Positions 26,584 to 36,269 of a stretch of 64,000 nucleotides of DNA are shown here, piece after piece. The stretch spans positions 1-64,000 of the forward strand of contig JABIVD010000044.1 in assembly GCA_018667335.1 (NCBI GenBank), given 5' to 3'. The stretch is from Rhodospirillaceae bacterium. GTDB lineage: Bacteria > Pseudomonadota > Alphaproteobacteria > UBA6615. Each line of letters begins with the position of its first letter. The stretch's first letter is position 1. The notes under the pieces were generated by a model, which ran no database searches, had not been told where the DNA came from, and was given only the letters and a program-made list of their open reading frames with translations. The translations under genes were made by a program, and so were the position numbers.

Positions 26584-26765
26584 CGGCGGCGGAGCCAGAC
26601 GATTCCGGCCACGACGCCGACGGCCAGCAGTACCAGCAGGTGATCGATGCCGAGCACCGGGTGGCCCGCACCTGCGCTGTGCTCAAATCCCGTGACATGG
26701 GCAAAGGCCGGCACGGTCGCGATGGTTGCGGCAAACGTAACGGCCGTGGCAAAGAACTTCTGCAT
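26580..26765 (-). CDS. Mini HupE/UreJ-like membrane protein at the urease operon end
   Basis: 61 residues from the ATG at 26765, eight bases after AGGA. A signal peptide (MQKFFATAVTFAATIATVPAFA) is followed by HVTGFEHSAGAGHPVLGIDHLL and one membrane helix ending in WLRRR. The GHPxxGxDHLL pattern is the first metal-binding segment of HupE/UreJ nickel permeases, which normally have about 190 residues and six helices; here only this segment remains. It sits 21 bases after ureG and is likely cotranscribed. It could be a degraded UreJ or a genuine short nickel-handling protein. Its stop overlaps the stop of the convergent molybdenum-enzyme gene. Confidence 0.72.
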   Translation of the reverse strand: MQKFFATAVTFAATIATVPAFAHVTGFEHSAGAGHPVLGIDHLLVLLAVGVVAGIVWLRRR

Positions 26766-26786
26766 CTTGATCATCCTGTTGGCTTC

Positions 26787-27440
26787 TTATTGAGCGGCGG
26801 CACCGGCCGAATGGCCGGAAGCATCGTCAGGTTTATCGTCGAACCCACCCGCAGTCAAAACGAAGCGGGCAACGTCCTCGAGGCCGAGCCCCGTCTTCAG
26901 ATTCGTGAACAGGAACGGGCGTTCTCCGCGCATGCGGCGTGAATCCCTGTCCATCACATCAAGATCCGCACCCACATAAGGCGCCAGGTCGATCTTGTTG
27001 ATCACCAGAAGATCGGATCGTGTGATCCCCGGGCCACCCTTGCGGGGAATCTTATCACCGGCCGAGACGTCGATCACATAGATCGTGATATCGGCAAGTT
27101 CAGGCGAGAAAGTAGCGGCCAGATTGTCTCCACCGGATTCGATGAGCACGATGTCCAGCGCCGGGAAACGCGTCACCATCTGAGCAATCGCCGCCAGATT
27201 GATCGAGGCATCCTCGCGGATCGCCGTATGGGGACAGCCGCCGGTTTCAACGCCCATGATCCGTTCCGGCGGCAGCGCACCCGAGCGGGTCAGGAACTGC
27301 GCATCCTCTTCGGTGTAAATGTCGTTCGTAATGGCCGCGATGTCGAAATCGTCCCGCAACTTCTTGCAGAGCGCATCCATGAGCGCGGTTTTTCCCGTGC
27401 CGACGGGGCCGCCGATACCGACGCGAAGGGGTTTGGTCAT
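26787..27440 (-). CDS. ureG: Urease accessory GTPase UreG
   Basis: 217 residues. Walker [11 protein letters not shown] near residue 9, the nickel-binding CPH motif ([13 protein letters not shown]) and the [13 protein letters not shown] base-recognition region are all present. UreG uses GTP to drive nickel insertion into apo-urease with UreD, UreF and UreE. The start overlaps the ureF stop as ATGA (27437-27440), indicating coupled translation. Confidence 0.98.
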   Translation of the reverse strand: MTKPLRVGIGGPVGTGKTALMDALCKKLRDDFDIAAITNDIYTEEDAQFLTRSGALPPERIMGVETGGCPHTAIREDASINLAAIAQMVTRFPALDIVLIESGGDNLAATFSPELADITIYVIDVSAGDKIPRKGGPGITRSDLLVINKIDLAPYVGADLDVMDRDSRRMRGERPFLFTNLKTGLGLEDVARFVLTAGGFDDKPDDASGHSAGAAAQ

Positions 27441-28156
27441 GAGCGAAATAACCTCGAATATTGGGTTTCATGAATGGCGGAGGCCCAGTCGACCATGATG
27501 GCCGCCGAACCCATGTCGTCAACCGGGCGATCAAGCGCCGCGCCGGCAGCTGCGACAACCACAGGCTCGAGCGCCGCGAGGACATGCAGCCCGTCGCTTT
27601 GCCCCAGCGGAATGGCGCGCACGCCCGCCGACACGATGTTCGCCGCAAAGGCGTGCAGATAGGCCTCAAGCGCAGGCAGTTCCGCAATTCCATGATCCGC
27701 GGCCGTGACGCCGACCGCGACCGGATAGGCTATCTCGCGCGCCGTTTCGGCGGCGATGTCGCTCAGACGCCCGACCCAGGGGCTGGACCAGTGACGGGCT
27801 GCAGCGCTGACGAACGCCGCGCCCTGGCTCAGGGTCTCCAGCCCCAATTCCCGCGTCGATCGCATGGCGTCGCCCCGTTCCAGCGCCCAGGCCAGGCCCT
27901 CTGTATCGTCGCTGATAACTGCGTCATAGGCCGCGCGGAACAGGGCCGCATCGACCCGCCCGGCGCCAGACGAAACAATCGTCTCGACCCAGGACGACAG
28001 ATCTTCGCGGTTCTCCAGCATGCCGGCCTCGACTGCGGATTCCAGGCCGTGGGAATAGCTGAACGCCCCGACCGGAAAGGCGGGCGAGAGCCAGGTCATC
28101 AGGCGCTGCAGGCGTACGCCGGATAATTCCGTTCCCGGGGACATGTCAGTGGTCAT
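27437..28156 (-). CDS. ureF: Urease accessory protein UreF
   Basis: 239 residues from the ATG at 28156, eight bases after AAGGA; a second ATG at 28144 is possible. All-helical UreF with the family start [17 protein letters not shown] and the C-terminal conserved end. It acts as the scaffold and GTPase-gating partner of UreG and UreD in the activation complex. It overlaps ureE by 11 bases and ureG by four. Confidence 0.96.
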   Translation of the reverse strand: MTTDMSPGTELSGVRLQRLMTWLSPAFPVGAFSYSHGLESAVEAGMLENREDLSSWVETIVSSGAGRVDAALFRAAYDAVISDDTEGLAWALERGDAMRSTRELGLETLSQGAAFVSAAARHWSSPWVGRLSDIAAETAREIAYPVAVGVTAADHGIAELPALEAYLHAFAANIVSAGVRAIPLGQSDGLHVLAALEPVVVAAAGAALDRPVDDMGSAAIMVDWASAIHETQYSRLFRS

Positions 28157-28643
28157 GGCTGTGTCCTTGTGCGTATTCATGCCCATAGCCATGTCCGGCA
28201 CCCTCGTCATAGGCACCGGGTTCGGGGTTGAAGGACGCAGCCTTGGCCTCGACTTCCGCACCAAGCCGAACCAGCATCTGCGCGATCACATGATCGGCGC
28301 GGATACGCAGCCCGCCGTCTTCGAGCACCTGGGTCGGGAGATGACGATTGCCGATATGCCAGGCCATGCGCGCCGTGTCGCGCGGATCGTCGCAGCGCAC
28401 ATCGAGCACATCCTCGTCCGCCGCGCGGACATGCACGATGCCACCCGTGTCCAGACGCAAGCCGTCGCCGTCGCCCATGCGCGTGGCGTCGTCCAGATCG
28501 AGCAGAAAGGCCTCACCGGCATCGTCGACAAGCCGCACCCGGCGGCGGTGGCGGTCATCGAACGCCAGCGTCACCGTCGCAACGGCGTCGGACGCTGGCC
28601 AGGCGCCGGCCTCCAGAACTTGTGTGGCGCGGCGGAGGGTCAA
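28146..28643 (-). CDS. ureE: Urease nickel metallochaperone UreE
   Basis: 165 residues. N-terminal peptide-binding domain and C-terminal metal-binding domain ([22 protein letters not shown]), ending in a His-rich tail ([16 protein letters not shown]) that binds nickel. The likely start is a TTG overlapping the ureC stop (TTGA), with no separate ribosome site, so translation probably depends on ureC. It supplies nickel to the UreDFG complex. Confidence 0.95.
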   Translation of the reverse strand: MTLRRATQVLEAGAWPASDAVATVTLAFDDRHRRRVRLVDDAGEAFLLDLDDATRMGDGDGLRLDTGGIVHVRAADEDVLDVRCDDPRDTARMAWHIGNRHLPTQVLEDGGLRIRADHVIAQMLVRLGAEVEAKAASFNPEPGAYDEGAGHGYGHEYAQGHSHDH

Positions 28644-30349
28644 AACAGGAAATAGCGCTGGGCCATCGCCAGCTCCTCCGCCGGCTCGCAGGTCAATAGT
28701 TCGCCGTCTGCGCGCACCTCATAGGTCTCCGGATCGACCTCCATGACCGGAGTTGCATCGTTCAGGATCATGTCCTTTTTCGTGACCGAACGCGTGCCGG
28801 TGACCGCCAGAAGTTCGCGCGACAGGCCGAGTTGTGCGGCCATGTCCGTAGCCGCGGCAGCCGCCGACACGAACGTCACCGCACCGGCCGTTTGCGACGC
28901 GCCGAAGCTGCCGAACATAGGCCGGTAGTGGACCGGTTGCGGTGTCGGGATCGAGGCGTTGGGATCACCCATCGCGGCCCCGGCGATAGTTCCCGCCTTG
29001 ATGATGATGTCGGGCTTCACCCCGAAGAACATGGGTTTCCACAGCACCAGATCGGCCAGTTTGCCAACTTCGACCGAGCCCACATGATCGGCGATCCCGT
29101 GACAAAGCGCCGGGTTGATCGTGTATTTTGCGATGTAGCGGCGCACGCGCAGATTGTCGTTGTCGCCGGTCTCACCGGGCAGCGCCCCGCGCTGGCGCTT
29201 CATTTTGTCGGCCGTCTGCCAGGTCCGGATAATTACCTCACCGACCCGGCCCATCGCCTGGCTGTCGGATGCGATCATCGAGAACGCGCCGAGGTCATGG
29301 AGAATATCCTCGGCCGCGATCGTCTCGCGCCGGATCCGGCTTTCGGCGAACGCCACATCCTCGGGAATGCGTTGATCCAGATGATGGCAGACCATCAGCA
29401 TATCGAGATGTTCGTCGACCGTGTTGACGGTGTAGGGTCGTGTCGGATTGGTCGAGGACGGCAATACATTTTCCTCACCACACAGGCGAATGATATCGGG
29501 CGCGTGGCCGCCCCCCGCGCCCTCCGTGTGAAACGCATGGATCGTCCGCCCCTTGAAGGCGGCGATGGTGTCTTCGACGAAACCGGACTCGTTGAGTGTG
29601 TCGGTGTGGATCGCCACCTGCACGTCCATCTCTTCGGCCACGGTCAGGCAGGCATCGATCGCCGCCGGGGTCGTGCCCCAATCCTCATGCAGCTTGAGGC
29701 CGCACGCGCCGCCCTCGACCTGTTCTATCAACGCCGCCGGCAGGGTCGCATTGCCCTTGCCGAAGAAACCGAGATTGACCGGAAACCCTTCCGCAGCCTG
29801 AAGCATGCGACCCAGATGCCAGGGCCCGGGCGTGCAGGTGGTGGCGTTGGTGCCCTCGGCCGGGCCCGTCCCGCCACCCAGCATCGTGGTGACGCCGGAA
29901 TACATGGCTTCTTCGATCTGCTGCGGGCTGATCCAGTGGATATGGGCGTCAATGGCGCCCGCCGTGACGATACGGCCCTCGCCCGCGATCACTTCCGTGC
30001 CTGGCCCGATGATGATATCGATCCCCGGCTGCACGTCGGGATTCCCCGCCTTGCCAACGCCGACGATGCGGCCGGCGCGAATACCGATATCAGCCTTCAC
30101 AATCCCCCAGTGATCGACGATCAGCGCGTTGGTGATGACCGTATCCACCGCACCTTCGGCGCGGCTGGCCTGAGATTGTCCCATGCCGTCGCGGATGACC
30201 TTGCCACCGCCAAATTTGACCTCTTCGCCGTAGATCGTGTGGTCGCGCTCGACCTCGATGACCAACTCCGTGTCGGCGAGCCGCACCCGGTCACCCACCG
30301 TGGGACCGAACATGGACGCGTAGTCGGCATGATTTATGGAGTACGCCAT
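28640..30349 (-). CDS. ureC: Urease alpha subunit (catalytic)
   Basis: 569 residues, normal length. Nickel and catalytic residues are all recognisable: HIH (DAHIHWISP), the carbamylated Lys (GLKLHEDWG), His of [10 protein letters not shown], His of [14 protein letters not shown], the flap Cys-His (MVCHHLD) and the metal Asp (ASDSQAMG). It hydrolyses urea to ammonia and carbamate in the cytoplasm. Start at 30349 lies three bases after the ureB stop. Confidence 0.99.
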   Translation of the reverse strand: MAYSINHADYASMFGPTVGDRVRLADTELVIEVERDHTIYGEEVKFGGGKVIRDGMGQSQASRAEGAVDTVITNALIVDHWGIVKADIGIRAGRIVGVGKAGNPDVQPGIDIIIGPGTEVIAGEGRIVTAGAIDAHIHWISPQQIEEAMYSGVTTMLGGGTGPAEGTNATTCTPGPWHLGRMLQAAEGFPVNLGFFGKGNATLPAALIEQVEGGACGLKLHEDWGTTPAAIDACLTVAEEMDVQVAIHTDTLNESGFVEDTIAAFKGRTIHAFHTEGAGGGHAPDIIRLCGEENVLPSSTNPTRPYTVNTVDEHLDMLMVCHHLDQRIPEDVAFAESRIRRETIAAEDILHDLGAFSMIASDSQAMGRVGEVIIRTWQTADKMKRQRGALPGETGDNDNLRVRRYIAKYTINPALCHGIADHVGSVEVGKLADLVLWKPMFFGVKPDIIIKAGTIAGAAMGDPNASIPTPQPVHYRPMFGSFGASQTAGAVTFVSAAAAATDMAAQLGLSRELLAVTGTRSVTKKDMILNDATPVMEVDPETYEVRADGELLTCEPAEELAMAQRYFLF

Positions 30350-30352
30350 CGT

Positions 30353-30664
30353 CTAGCCCTCCAGCGCGCCGTTGACGCGGCCGTTGAAGCCAAACACCCG
30401 GCCTGACCCGGCGTAGCGGACCAGGGCGACTTCACGGGTCTGGCCCGGCTCGAACCGCACGGCGGTGCCGGCCGGAATATCGAGCCGGAACCCACGGGCC
30501 GCAGCTCGGTCGAATTCCAGTGCGCCGTTGGTCTCGTGGAAGTGGAAATGGGAGCCGATCTGGATCGGACGGTCGCCGCTGTTGGCCACCGACAGGGCCA
30601 GTGTTTCGCGGCCCTCGTTCAGCAGAATTTCGCCGTCGGCGGGGAAGAATTCACCTGGGATCAT
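30353..30664 (-). CDS. ureB: Urease beta subunit
   Basis: 103 residues from the ATG at 30664 (MIPGEFF). Conserved core [10 protein letters not shown] and the C-terminal [11 protein letters not shown] identify UreB, a structural partner of UreC in the (UreABC)3 assembly. Separate ureA and ureB genes are the common proteobacterial layout, unlike the fused UreA of Helicobacter. It lies eight bases after ureA. Confidence 0.97.
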   Translation of the reverse strand: MIPGEFFPADGEILLNEGRETLALSVANSGDRPIQIGSHFHFHETNGALEFDRAAARGFRLDIPAGTAVRFEPGQTREVALVRYAGSGRVFGFNGRVNGALEG

Positions 30665-30671
30665 GTCTGCC

Positions 30672-30974
30672 TCACCGGATCGGATTGTGGACGGTGACCA
30701 GCTTGGTCCCATCGGGAAATGTTGCCTCGACCTGGACGTCGTGGATCATCTCCGCGATCCCCTCCATCACATCCGCGCGGGCCAAAACCTCGCCCCCCGC
30801 GCTCATCAGATCGGCAACCGAGCGCCCGTCACGGGCGCCCTCGACGACGTAATCGGAGATCAGCGCGATCGCCTCGGGATAGTTGAGCTTCACGCCGCGC
30901 GCCATACGTTTGCGCGCCACCTCGGCGGCGAGCGCGACGAGAAGCTTGTCCTTCTCTCTCGGTGTCAGGTGCAT
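30672..30974 (-). CDS. ureA: Urease gamma subunit
   Basis: 100 residues, exact family length. Conserved [12 protein letters not shown] start, [13 protein letters not shown] and the end TVHNPIR are unmistakable. A strong TAGGAGGA site stands six bases before the ATG, the best ribosome site in the urease block, which may help set the level of structural subunits. The ureD stop is 11 bases upstream. Confidence 0.98.
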   Translation of the reverse strand: MHLTPREKDKLLVALAAEVARKRMARGVKLNYPEAIALISDYVVEGARDGRSVADLMSAGGEVLARADVMEGIAEMIHDVQVEATFPDGTKLVTVHNPIR

Positions 30975-30985
30975 CGTCTATCCTC

Positions 30986-31810
30986 CTAAATCGCCCACAG
31001 GCGCGGCATCGCCGCCGGTAAATCCGCCACGTGATGCCGAAATTCAGCCCAAAACTTCCCATATGCGTCGCGCAGACGCTGGGCATCACGGTCGAGCCAG
31101 CGCACGATCAGCACATCGCCGACACAGGTCGCACCGACGCGCAGTCCGGTCGGATCCAGTCCTTCGGGCAGAAGCTCGCGGGCAAGCGGCAGGGCGGATG
31201 CCGCGTCGTCGCTCACATAGATGATGCTCGCGAACGCGCGCGCGCCGTTCAGGCCCGCATTGGCCGCGAGGGTCACCGGGAGGTCGTCGTCCAGATGCAC
31301 CGCATCCGCCCAGACCAGCCGATCGTCACGCCGGACATCCCACGCCTCGTGGATGAGCCCGCCGGTGACGCTCTCACCCATGGCGGTGCGCCCGAGAACA
31401 ATGATCTCCCCGGCCAGAACGCGCGCGCCGGTCGCGACCTCGAGCACGGTTCGCCGCCGCAGGCGTGCGGTATCGAAGATGATGGTTTCCTGGGGCAGCC
31501 ATTCGAGCCAGCTGCCGGGTTCGGCGATGAGGGACATGTCGATGCACACGTCCTTGCCCGTCGAGCGGTATATTTTTTCAGCCGCCTGTCCGACGATCCG
31601 CGCCACCGCCCCGGTGCCACACCTGATCACGATCGAAATTTGGTCCCCGCCGACGAGCCCGCCGGACGTCGTCACCAGCGCGCCGGTTTCGGGCTCTCCC
31701 GGGCCGGAATTCGGGAACAAAATACGTAACGGATCGCTTTGATACAGATGCGCCAGACGGGTACAACCGCCAGCGTCAACGAACTCGATTTCTGCCCGCC
31801 CCGTTGCCAT
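30986..31810 (-). CDS. ureD: Urease accessory protein UreD
   Basis: 274 residues with family segments SGGLVGGDQ, TQSAEKIY-type (GQAAEKIYRS), WLPQETIIFD and GRTAMGE. UreD binds apo-urease first and recruits UreF and UreG. It is the first gene of the urease part and follows urtE by 20 bases, so transporter and enzyme appear to be one transcription unit. Confidence 0.96.
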   Translation of the reverse strand: MATGRAEIEFVDAGGCTRLAHLYQSDPLRILFPNSGPGEPETGALVTTSGGLVGGDQISIVIRCGTGAVARIVGQAAEKIYRSTGKDVCIDMSLIAEPGSWLEWLPQETIIFDTARLRRRTVLEVATGARVLAGEIIVLGRTAMGESVTGGLIHEAWDVRRDDRLVWADAVHLDDDLPVTLAANAGLNGARAFASIIYVSDDAASALPLARELLPEGLDPTGLRVGATCVGDVLIVRWLDRDAQRLRDAYGKFWAEFRHHVADLPAAMPRLWAI

Positions 31811-31830
31811 CCGTATCCAGCCTGTTTGAA

Positions 31831-32526
31831 TTAGACCGTAAGGTGCCGACGAATCTCGGATTCGCGCAAATCACCGATCGGCCCGGACAAGACAATCTCG
31901 CCCCTGTCCATCACCACCACGTCGTCTGCAAGGTCGCGCGCAAACTCGTAATATTGCTCGACCAGCAGAATCGCCATGTCACCGCTGCCGGCAAGCAGCC
32001 GTATAACCGCCTCGATATCCTTGATGATCGACGGCTGGATGCCCTCGGTGGGCTCATCGAGAACCAGCAGTTTCGGCTGGGTCACGAGCGCCCGGCCGAT
32101 CGCCAGCTGCTGCTGCTGACCGCCGGACAGATCTCCGCCGCGGCGCTGCAGCATGTCCGACAGGACGGGAAACAATTCGAACACCTGGTCGGGAATGCGC
32201 GCCTCGCTGCGCGGCAAACAGGCAAAACCCGTCATCAGATTCTCCTCGACGCTGAGCCGGGGAAACACGTCGCGCCCCTGGGGCACATAGGCAATGCCTC
32301 GACGGGCCCGCGCGAAGGGCGGCAGACGAGAGATATTCTCACCGTCCCACGTAACCGACCCGCTGCGGATGGGCGTATGCCCGGTCAGGCCACGCAGGAG
32401 CGACGTCTTGCCGACGCCATTGCGCCCGAGCAGACAGGTGATCTTGCCGCGGGTGGCAGAGACATGGGCGCCGCGCAGAATATGGCTGGCACCGTAGTAG
32501 AGATTGATGTCGGAGGCTTCGAGCAT
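31831..32526 (-). CDS. urtE: Urea ABC transporter ATP-binding protein UrtE
   Basis: 231 residues from the ATG at 32526. Walker A GRNGVGKTS, ABC signature LSGGQQQ and Walker B LLVLDEPTEGIQP are present; the EGIQPSII segment is typical of UrtE and LivF. It powers urea uptake together with UrtD. It follows the urtD stop by two bases. Confidence 0.95.
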   Translation of the reverse strand: MLEASDINLYYGASHILRGAHVSATRGKITCLLGRNGVGKTSLLRGLTGHTPIRSGSVTWDGENISRLPPFARARRGIAYVPQGRDVFPRLSVEENLMTGFACLPRSEARIPDQVFELFPVLSDMLQRRGGDLSGGQQQQLAIGRALVTQPKLLVLDEPTEGIQPSIIKDIEAVIRLLAGSGDMAILLVEQYYEFARDLADDVVVMDRGEIVLSGPIGDLRESEIRRHLTV

Positions 32527-32528
32527 GG

Positions 32529-33308
32529 TCAACGACCCAGATAGACTTCAATAACGCGCGGATCCGACTGGACGGATTCCATCGGTCCCTCCGCAAGGAC
32601 GCTGCCCTCATGCAGCACCGAGACCGTGCAATCGAGATTTCGTACAAACTTCATATCGTGCTCGACGACGACCAGTGAATGGTCCTTTGCGATCTCCATT
32701 AGCAGCGTCACGGTCTGTTCGGTCTCGGCGTCGCTCATGCCCGCCACAGGCTCATCGAGCAGCATCAGCTCGGGCTCCTGCGCCAGCAACATGCCGATCT
32801 CGAGCCATTGCTTCTGGCCGTGACTGAGATCACCGGCGAGGTCTGCGCTACGCTCGGTCAGCCGGATGGTTTCCAACGTGGCCTCGATCCGGGTGAGTTG
32901 TTCACCACGAATACGCGCAAACAGAGTTTCGGCGATCGAACGCTTGGTCTTCTGGGCCAGATAGATATTCTCGAAGACTGTCAGGCTCTCGAACACCGTC
33001 GGCTTCTGGAACTTCCGGCCGATCCCCAGATTGGCAATATCGGTCTCATCAAGATGCGCGAGGTTCACATCGTCGGCGAACAGCACCCGACCCGTATCCG
33101 GGCGGGTTTTGCCGGTTACCACATCCATCATCGTGGTCTTGCCCGCCCCGTTGGGGCCGATGATCGCGCGCATCTCACCGCGCCGGATGATCAGGTTCAG
33201 GCTATTGAGTGCCTTGAACCCGTCGAAGCTGACCGACACGCCCTCGAGATAGAGGATCGACGGTTCACGCGCGGTCACGGCGTCTGGTCCAGAAGCAGGT
33301 TCAGGCAT
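32529..33308 (-). CDS. urtD: Urea ABC transporter ATP-binding protein UrtD
   Basis: 259 residues from the ATG at 33308, which overlaps the urtC stop by eight bases. Walker A GPNGAGKTT, signature LSHGQKQWLEIG and Walker B LMLLDEPVAGM; the LSHGQKQWLEIGM form and VAGMSDAET are characteristic of UrtD. An upstream TTG would add 11 residues inside urtC and is less likely. Confidence 0.95.
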   Translation of the reverse strand: MPEPASGPDAVTAREPSILYLEGVSVSFDGFKALNSLNLIIRRGEMRAIIGPNGAGKTTMMDVVTGKTRPDTGRVLFADDVNLAHLDETDIANLGIGRKFQKPTVFESLTVFENIYLAQKTKRSIAETLFARIRGEQLTRIEATLETIRLTERSADLAGDLSHGQKQWLEIGMLLAQEPELMLLDEPVAGMSDAETEQTVTLLMEIAKDHSLVVVEHDMKFVRNLDCTVSVLHEGSVLAEGPMESVQSDPRVIEVYLGR

Positions 33309-34443
33309 CGCCACGTCGCAGCCTCCGTCCAATCGCTTCAATCAATTCGCCCGAGCGCAGGAATTTGTAGACCCCGACAATCCCCTGGGGCATGACGAGA
33401 GTCACGAGAATGAACAGCGAGCCGAGGAAGAACAGCCAGATTTCCGGCGCCGCGGCGGTGAAATATGTCCGCGCGCCGTTGATGGCGAACGCCCCGATGA
33501 TCGCGCCAAACAACGTGCCGCGCCCTCCGACGGCGACCCAGATTGCCATTTCGATGGATTTGGCGGGCGCGAACTCACCCGGATTGATGATGCCGACCTG
33601 GGGCACATAGAGCGCGCCCGCAAGCCCGGCGATCATCGCCGACAATGTGAAAACGAAAAGCTTTGCATTGGTGACCGAGTAGCCAAGAAACCGGACCCGG
33701 TTCTCCGCGTCGCGCACCGCGATCAACAACCGGCCAAGCTTCGAGCTCACCACCGTACGGCAGATCAAATAGACGATCAGAAGCGACACCGCCGAGGCGA
33801 TATAGAGCCCGACCTTGGTCGTGTCGCGCGACAGTTCAAATCCCAGTATGTCCTTGAAGTCCGTCAGCCCGTTGTTGCCGCCGAACCCCATCTCGTTGCG
33901 GAAGAAGGCGAGCATGAAGGCGAAGACCATCGCCTGGCTGATAATCGAGAAATAGACACCCGTGATCCGCGAGCGGAACGCAAGCCAGCCGAAGACAAAC
34001 GCCAGGGCACCCGGCACGGCCAGCACCATCAGGGCAGCGAACCAGAACTGGTCGAAGCCGAGCCAGTACCAGGGGACCGAATCCCAGTTCAGGAACACCA
34101 TGAAATCCGGCAGGTCCGGGTTACCGTAGACACTCCGCTCGCCGATCTGGCGCATCATATACATGCCCATGGCGTAGCCGCCGAGGCCGAAGAATGCCCC
34201 GTGGCCAAGGCTCAGTATACCCGCGTAACCCCAGATCAAGTCGAGCGACAGGGCGAGAATCGCAAATGCCAGATACTTACCCAGCGTGGTCACCCAGAAG
34301 GTCGGGATGTGAAACAGCGATCCTTCTGGCACCGCCAGATTGAGGATCGGCACCACGAAGATCGCGATCGCCGCGAGCACGAGGATAGCGGCCCAACCGC
34401 GTTTGCTTTCCATGGCCACAAGCCGTGATGAGATGGGTCCCAT
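33301..34443 (-). CDS. urtC: Urea ABC transporter permease UrtC
   Basis: 380 residues with about ten membrane helices and the LivM-type segments LDLIWGYAGILSLGHGAFF and the cytoplasmic loop RDAENRVRFLGYS. A GGAGGA site lies seven bases before the ATG. It forms the membrane channel with UrtB. It is 15 bases downstream of urtB. Confidence 0.96.
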   Translation of the reverse strand: MGPISSRLVAMESKRGWAAILVLAAIAIFVVPILNLAVPEGSLFHIPTFWVTTLGKYLAFAILALSLDLIWGYAGILSLGHGAFFGLGGYAMGMYMMRQIGERSVYGNPDLPDFMVFLNWDSVPWYWLGFDQFWFAALMVLAVPGALAFVFGWLAFRSRITGVYFSIISQAMVFAFMLAFFRNEMGFGGNNGLTDFKDILGFELSRDTTKVGLYIASAVSLLIVYLICRTVVSSKLGRLLIAVRDAENRVRFLGYSVTNAKLFVFTLSAMIAGLAGALYVPQVGIINPGEFAPAKSIEMAIWVAVGGRGTLFGAIIGAFAINGARTYFTAAAPEIWLFFLGSLFILVTLVMPQGIVGVYKFLRSGELIEAIGRRLRRGDA

Positions 34444-34458
34444 AATCCGTTCCTCCGA

Positions 34459-36168
34459 TCAGGAATCGGCCGCGCGCCCTTTGAGGGCGAACAGACCGCG
34501 TGGGCGTCTCTGGATGAACAGGATGATGATCACGAGCACGACCACCTTGCCGAGGATCGCGCCGGAGACCGGTTCGAGGAACTTGTTGACGATGCCGAGG
34601 CTGAAGGCGCCGACGATCGTACCCCACAGACTTCCCACGCCGCCGAAGACGACGACCATGAAGCTGTCGACGACGAAGTTCTGACCCAGGTTGGGGCTGA
34701 CATTCGAGATCTGGCTCAACGCCACGCCGGCCACACCGGCGATGCCGGATCCCAGGGCAAAGGTCAGCGCATCCACCTGGCCGGTACGAATGCCCATCGC
34801 CGACGCCATGCCCCGATTCTGGGTCACGGCCCGCATCTGCAGCCCGAACCGGCTATATCGGATAAAGGCCGCCAGCGCCGCCACGACCATGAGGCAGAAG
34901 ATGATGATGTAGATACGGCTGACGGTCACGGACACGCCGCCGCCGAACGCGACCGCGCCGGAGATCCAGTCGGGGTTTGCAACCTCTTGGTTGTTCGCAC
35001 CGAACACCGTGCGCACGAGCTGCTGCAGGATCAGGCTGACCCCCCAGGTGGCCAGCAGGGTCTCCAGCGGCCGGCCGTACAGGAAGCGGATGCAGCCGCG
35101 TTCGATCAGTACGCCGAAGGCCGCGGCGACGAAGAACGCCGCAGGAATGGACACCAGCACATACATCCCGAAAAGCTCGGGCGGCATCGTGGAGCGGAAG
35201 ATCTCCTGCACCACAAACGTGGTGTAGGCCCCAAGCATGATCATCTCGCCATGGGCCATGTTGATCACACCCATGACGCCAAACGTAATCGCCAGGCCGA
35301 TCGCGGCCAGCAGCAGGACCGAGCCAAGGCTGAGCCCAAAGATCAGGTTCTCCACCAGGCCGAAGAGCGCGAGACGGTCGTCGATATCGTCGACCGCCTC
35401 CCGCAGCGCCGCACGCACCTCGGCATCGGGCTCGGTAAATTCACCATTATTTTTGAGCAGACGCTGTTCGAGCGCCGATTTGATATTCGGATCGCTGCGG
35501 TCGGCCAGCGTCGCCACGGCCGCCAGGCGCAGGGCGCGATCGTCCGATGCGAGTTCGAGCACGGCGATGCCTGACTCAAGTGTCGCGCGAATTTTCGAAA
35601 CCGTCTCGCGGTCACGCGCGCGTTTCAGCAGGCCCAGGGCGTCTTCGGTGGGGCTGGCAATGACGTTACGCGCCGCGTCGAGCCGGTCGTCGGCATTCGG
35701 GCTGAACAGGGCAAGCTGCCCGAGAACGCCCCGGATCTGGCCGCGCAGCTTGTTATTGGCGATGATCTTCTTGATTTCGCCGCTGGCCGCGGTGCCGGCG
35801 GTCGCACCAGTTACGGGACTGGTCAGGCTGAATCCATCGCCGTCGCGATCACCGATGATGACGGCCTTGTCTGCCTTGCGACGATAGAGGCGCCCGTCGG
35901 CAAACGCCTGAAGAACGACAATGGCGCGCTCGTCACCCAGCACACCCAGTGCGTCGATGGCCTTGGCCTTGTCGGAAAACTTGCGAGCGTCCAGCGCCTG
36001 GACCGCTGCGGCGAAGGGATCATCTGCCGTCTGTGTGAACTGCGGTGCGGACTGTGCGGCGGCGGGCAGCGTCACCGCTGCCATGAGCGCCAGAAACAGC
36101 AACGCACTGCCAAGAAAGGCAATGTAGCCGCGTATACGCACTGCGCACGTTGAATGGCCCGTAGCCAT
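34459..36168 (-). CDS. urtB: Urea ABC transporter permease UrtB with N-terminal extension
   Basis: 569 residues. A signal sequence (ALMAAVTLPAAAQS) leads a helical domain of about 230 residues with HEAT-like repeats (DDRALRLAAVATLADRSD), then a LivH-type permease of about 290 residues (SLGSVLLLAAIGLAITFGVMG... FGGVGSLWGT). Such an exported N-terminal domain is usual for UrtB but absent from amino-acid LivH proteins and confirms the urea assignment. It lies 101 bases after urtA, a gap that holds a stem-loop. Confidence 0.95.
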   Translation of the reverse strand: MATGHSTCAVRIRGYIAFLGSALLFLALMAAVTLPAAAQSAPQFTQTADDPFAAAVQALDARKFSDKAKAIDALGVLGDERAIVVLQAFADGRLYRRKADKAVIIGDRDGDGFSLTSPVTGATAGTAASGEIKKIIANNKLRGQIRGVLGQLALFSPNADDRLDAARNVIASPTEDALGLLKRARDRETVSKIRATLESGIAVLELASDDRALRLAAVATLADRSDPNIKSALEQRLLKNNGEFTEPDAEVRAALREAVDDIDDRLALFGLVENLIFGLSLGSVLLLAAIGLAITFGVMGVINMAHGEMIMLGAYTTFVVQEIFRSTMPPELFGMYVLVSIPAAFFVAAAFGVLIERGCIRFLYGRPLETLLATWGVSLILQQLVRTVFGANNQEVANPDWISGAVAFGGGVSVTVSRIYIIIFCLMVVAALAAFIRYSRFGLQMRAVTQNRGMASAMGIRTGQVDALTFALGSGIAGVAGVALSQISNVSPNLGQNFVVDSFMVVVFGGVGSLWGTIVGAFSLGIVNKFLEPVSGAILGKVVVLVIIILFIQRRPRGLFALKGRAADS

Positions 36169-36227
36169 AAGAAACCGTTCCGATTTTCGTTTAAAATTAT
36201 TATTTAATATTTGAGACCGACACCGGC

Positions 36228-36249
36228 CGCCCCGAAAACACTGGGGGCG
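36228..36249 (-). other. Stem-loop between urtA and urtB
   Basis: CGCCCC and GGGGCG form a six-pair GC stem around a ten-base loop, flanked on both sides by near-identical 12-base copies of a GACCGACACCGG-type sequence. An AT-rich stretch follows about 15 bases later in the direction of transcription but there is no immediate T-run. In operons of binding-protein transporters such a structure often protects or partly terminates the binding-protein message, giving more UrtA than permease. That role is inferred. Confidence 0.45.
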
Positions 36250-36269
36250 ACCGACATCGGGATACGCAC

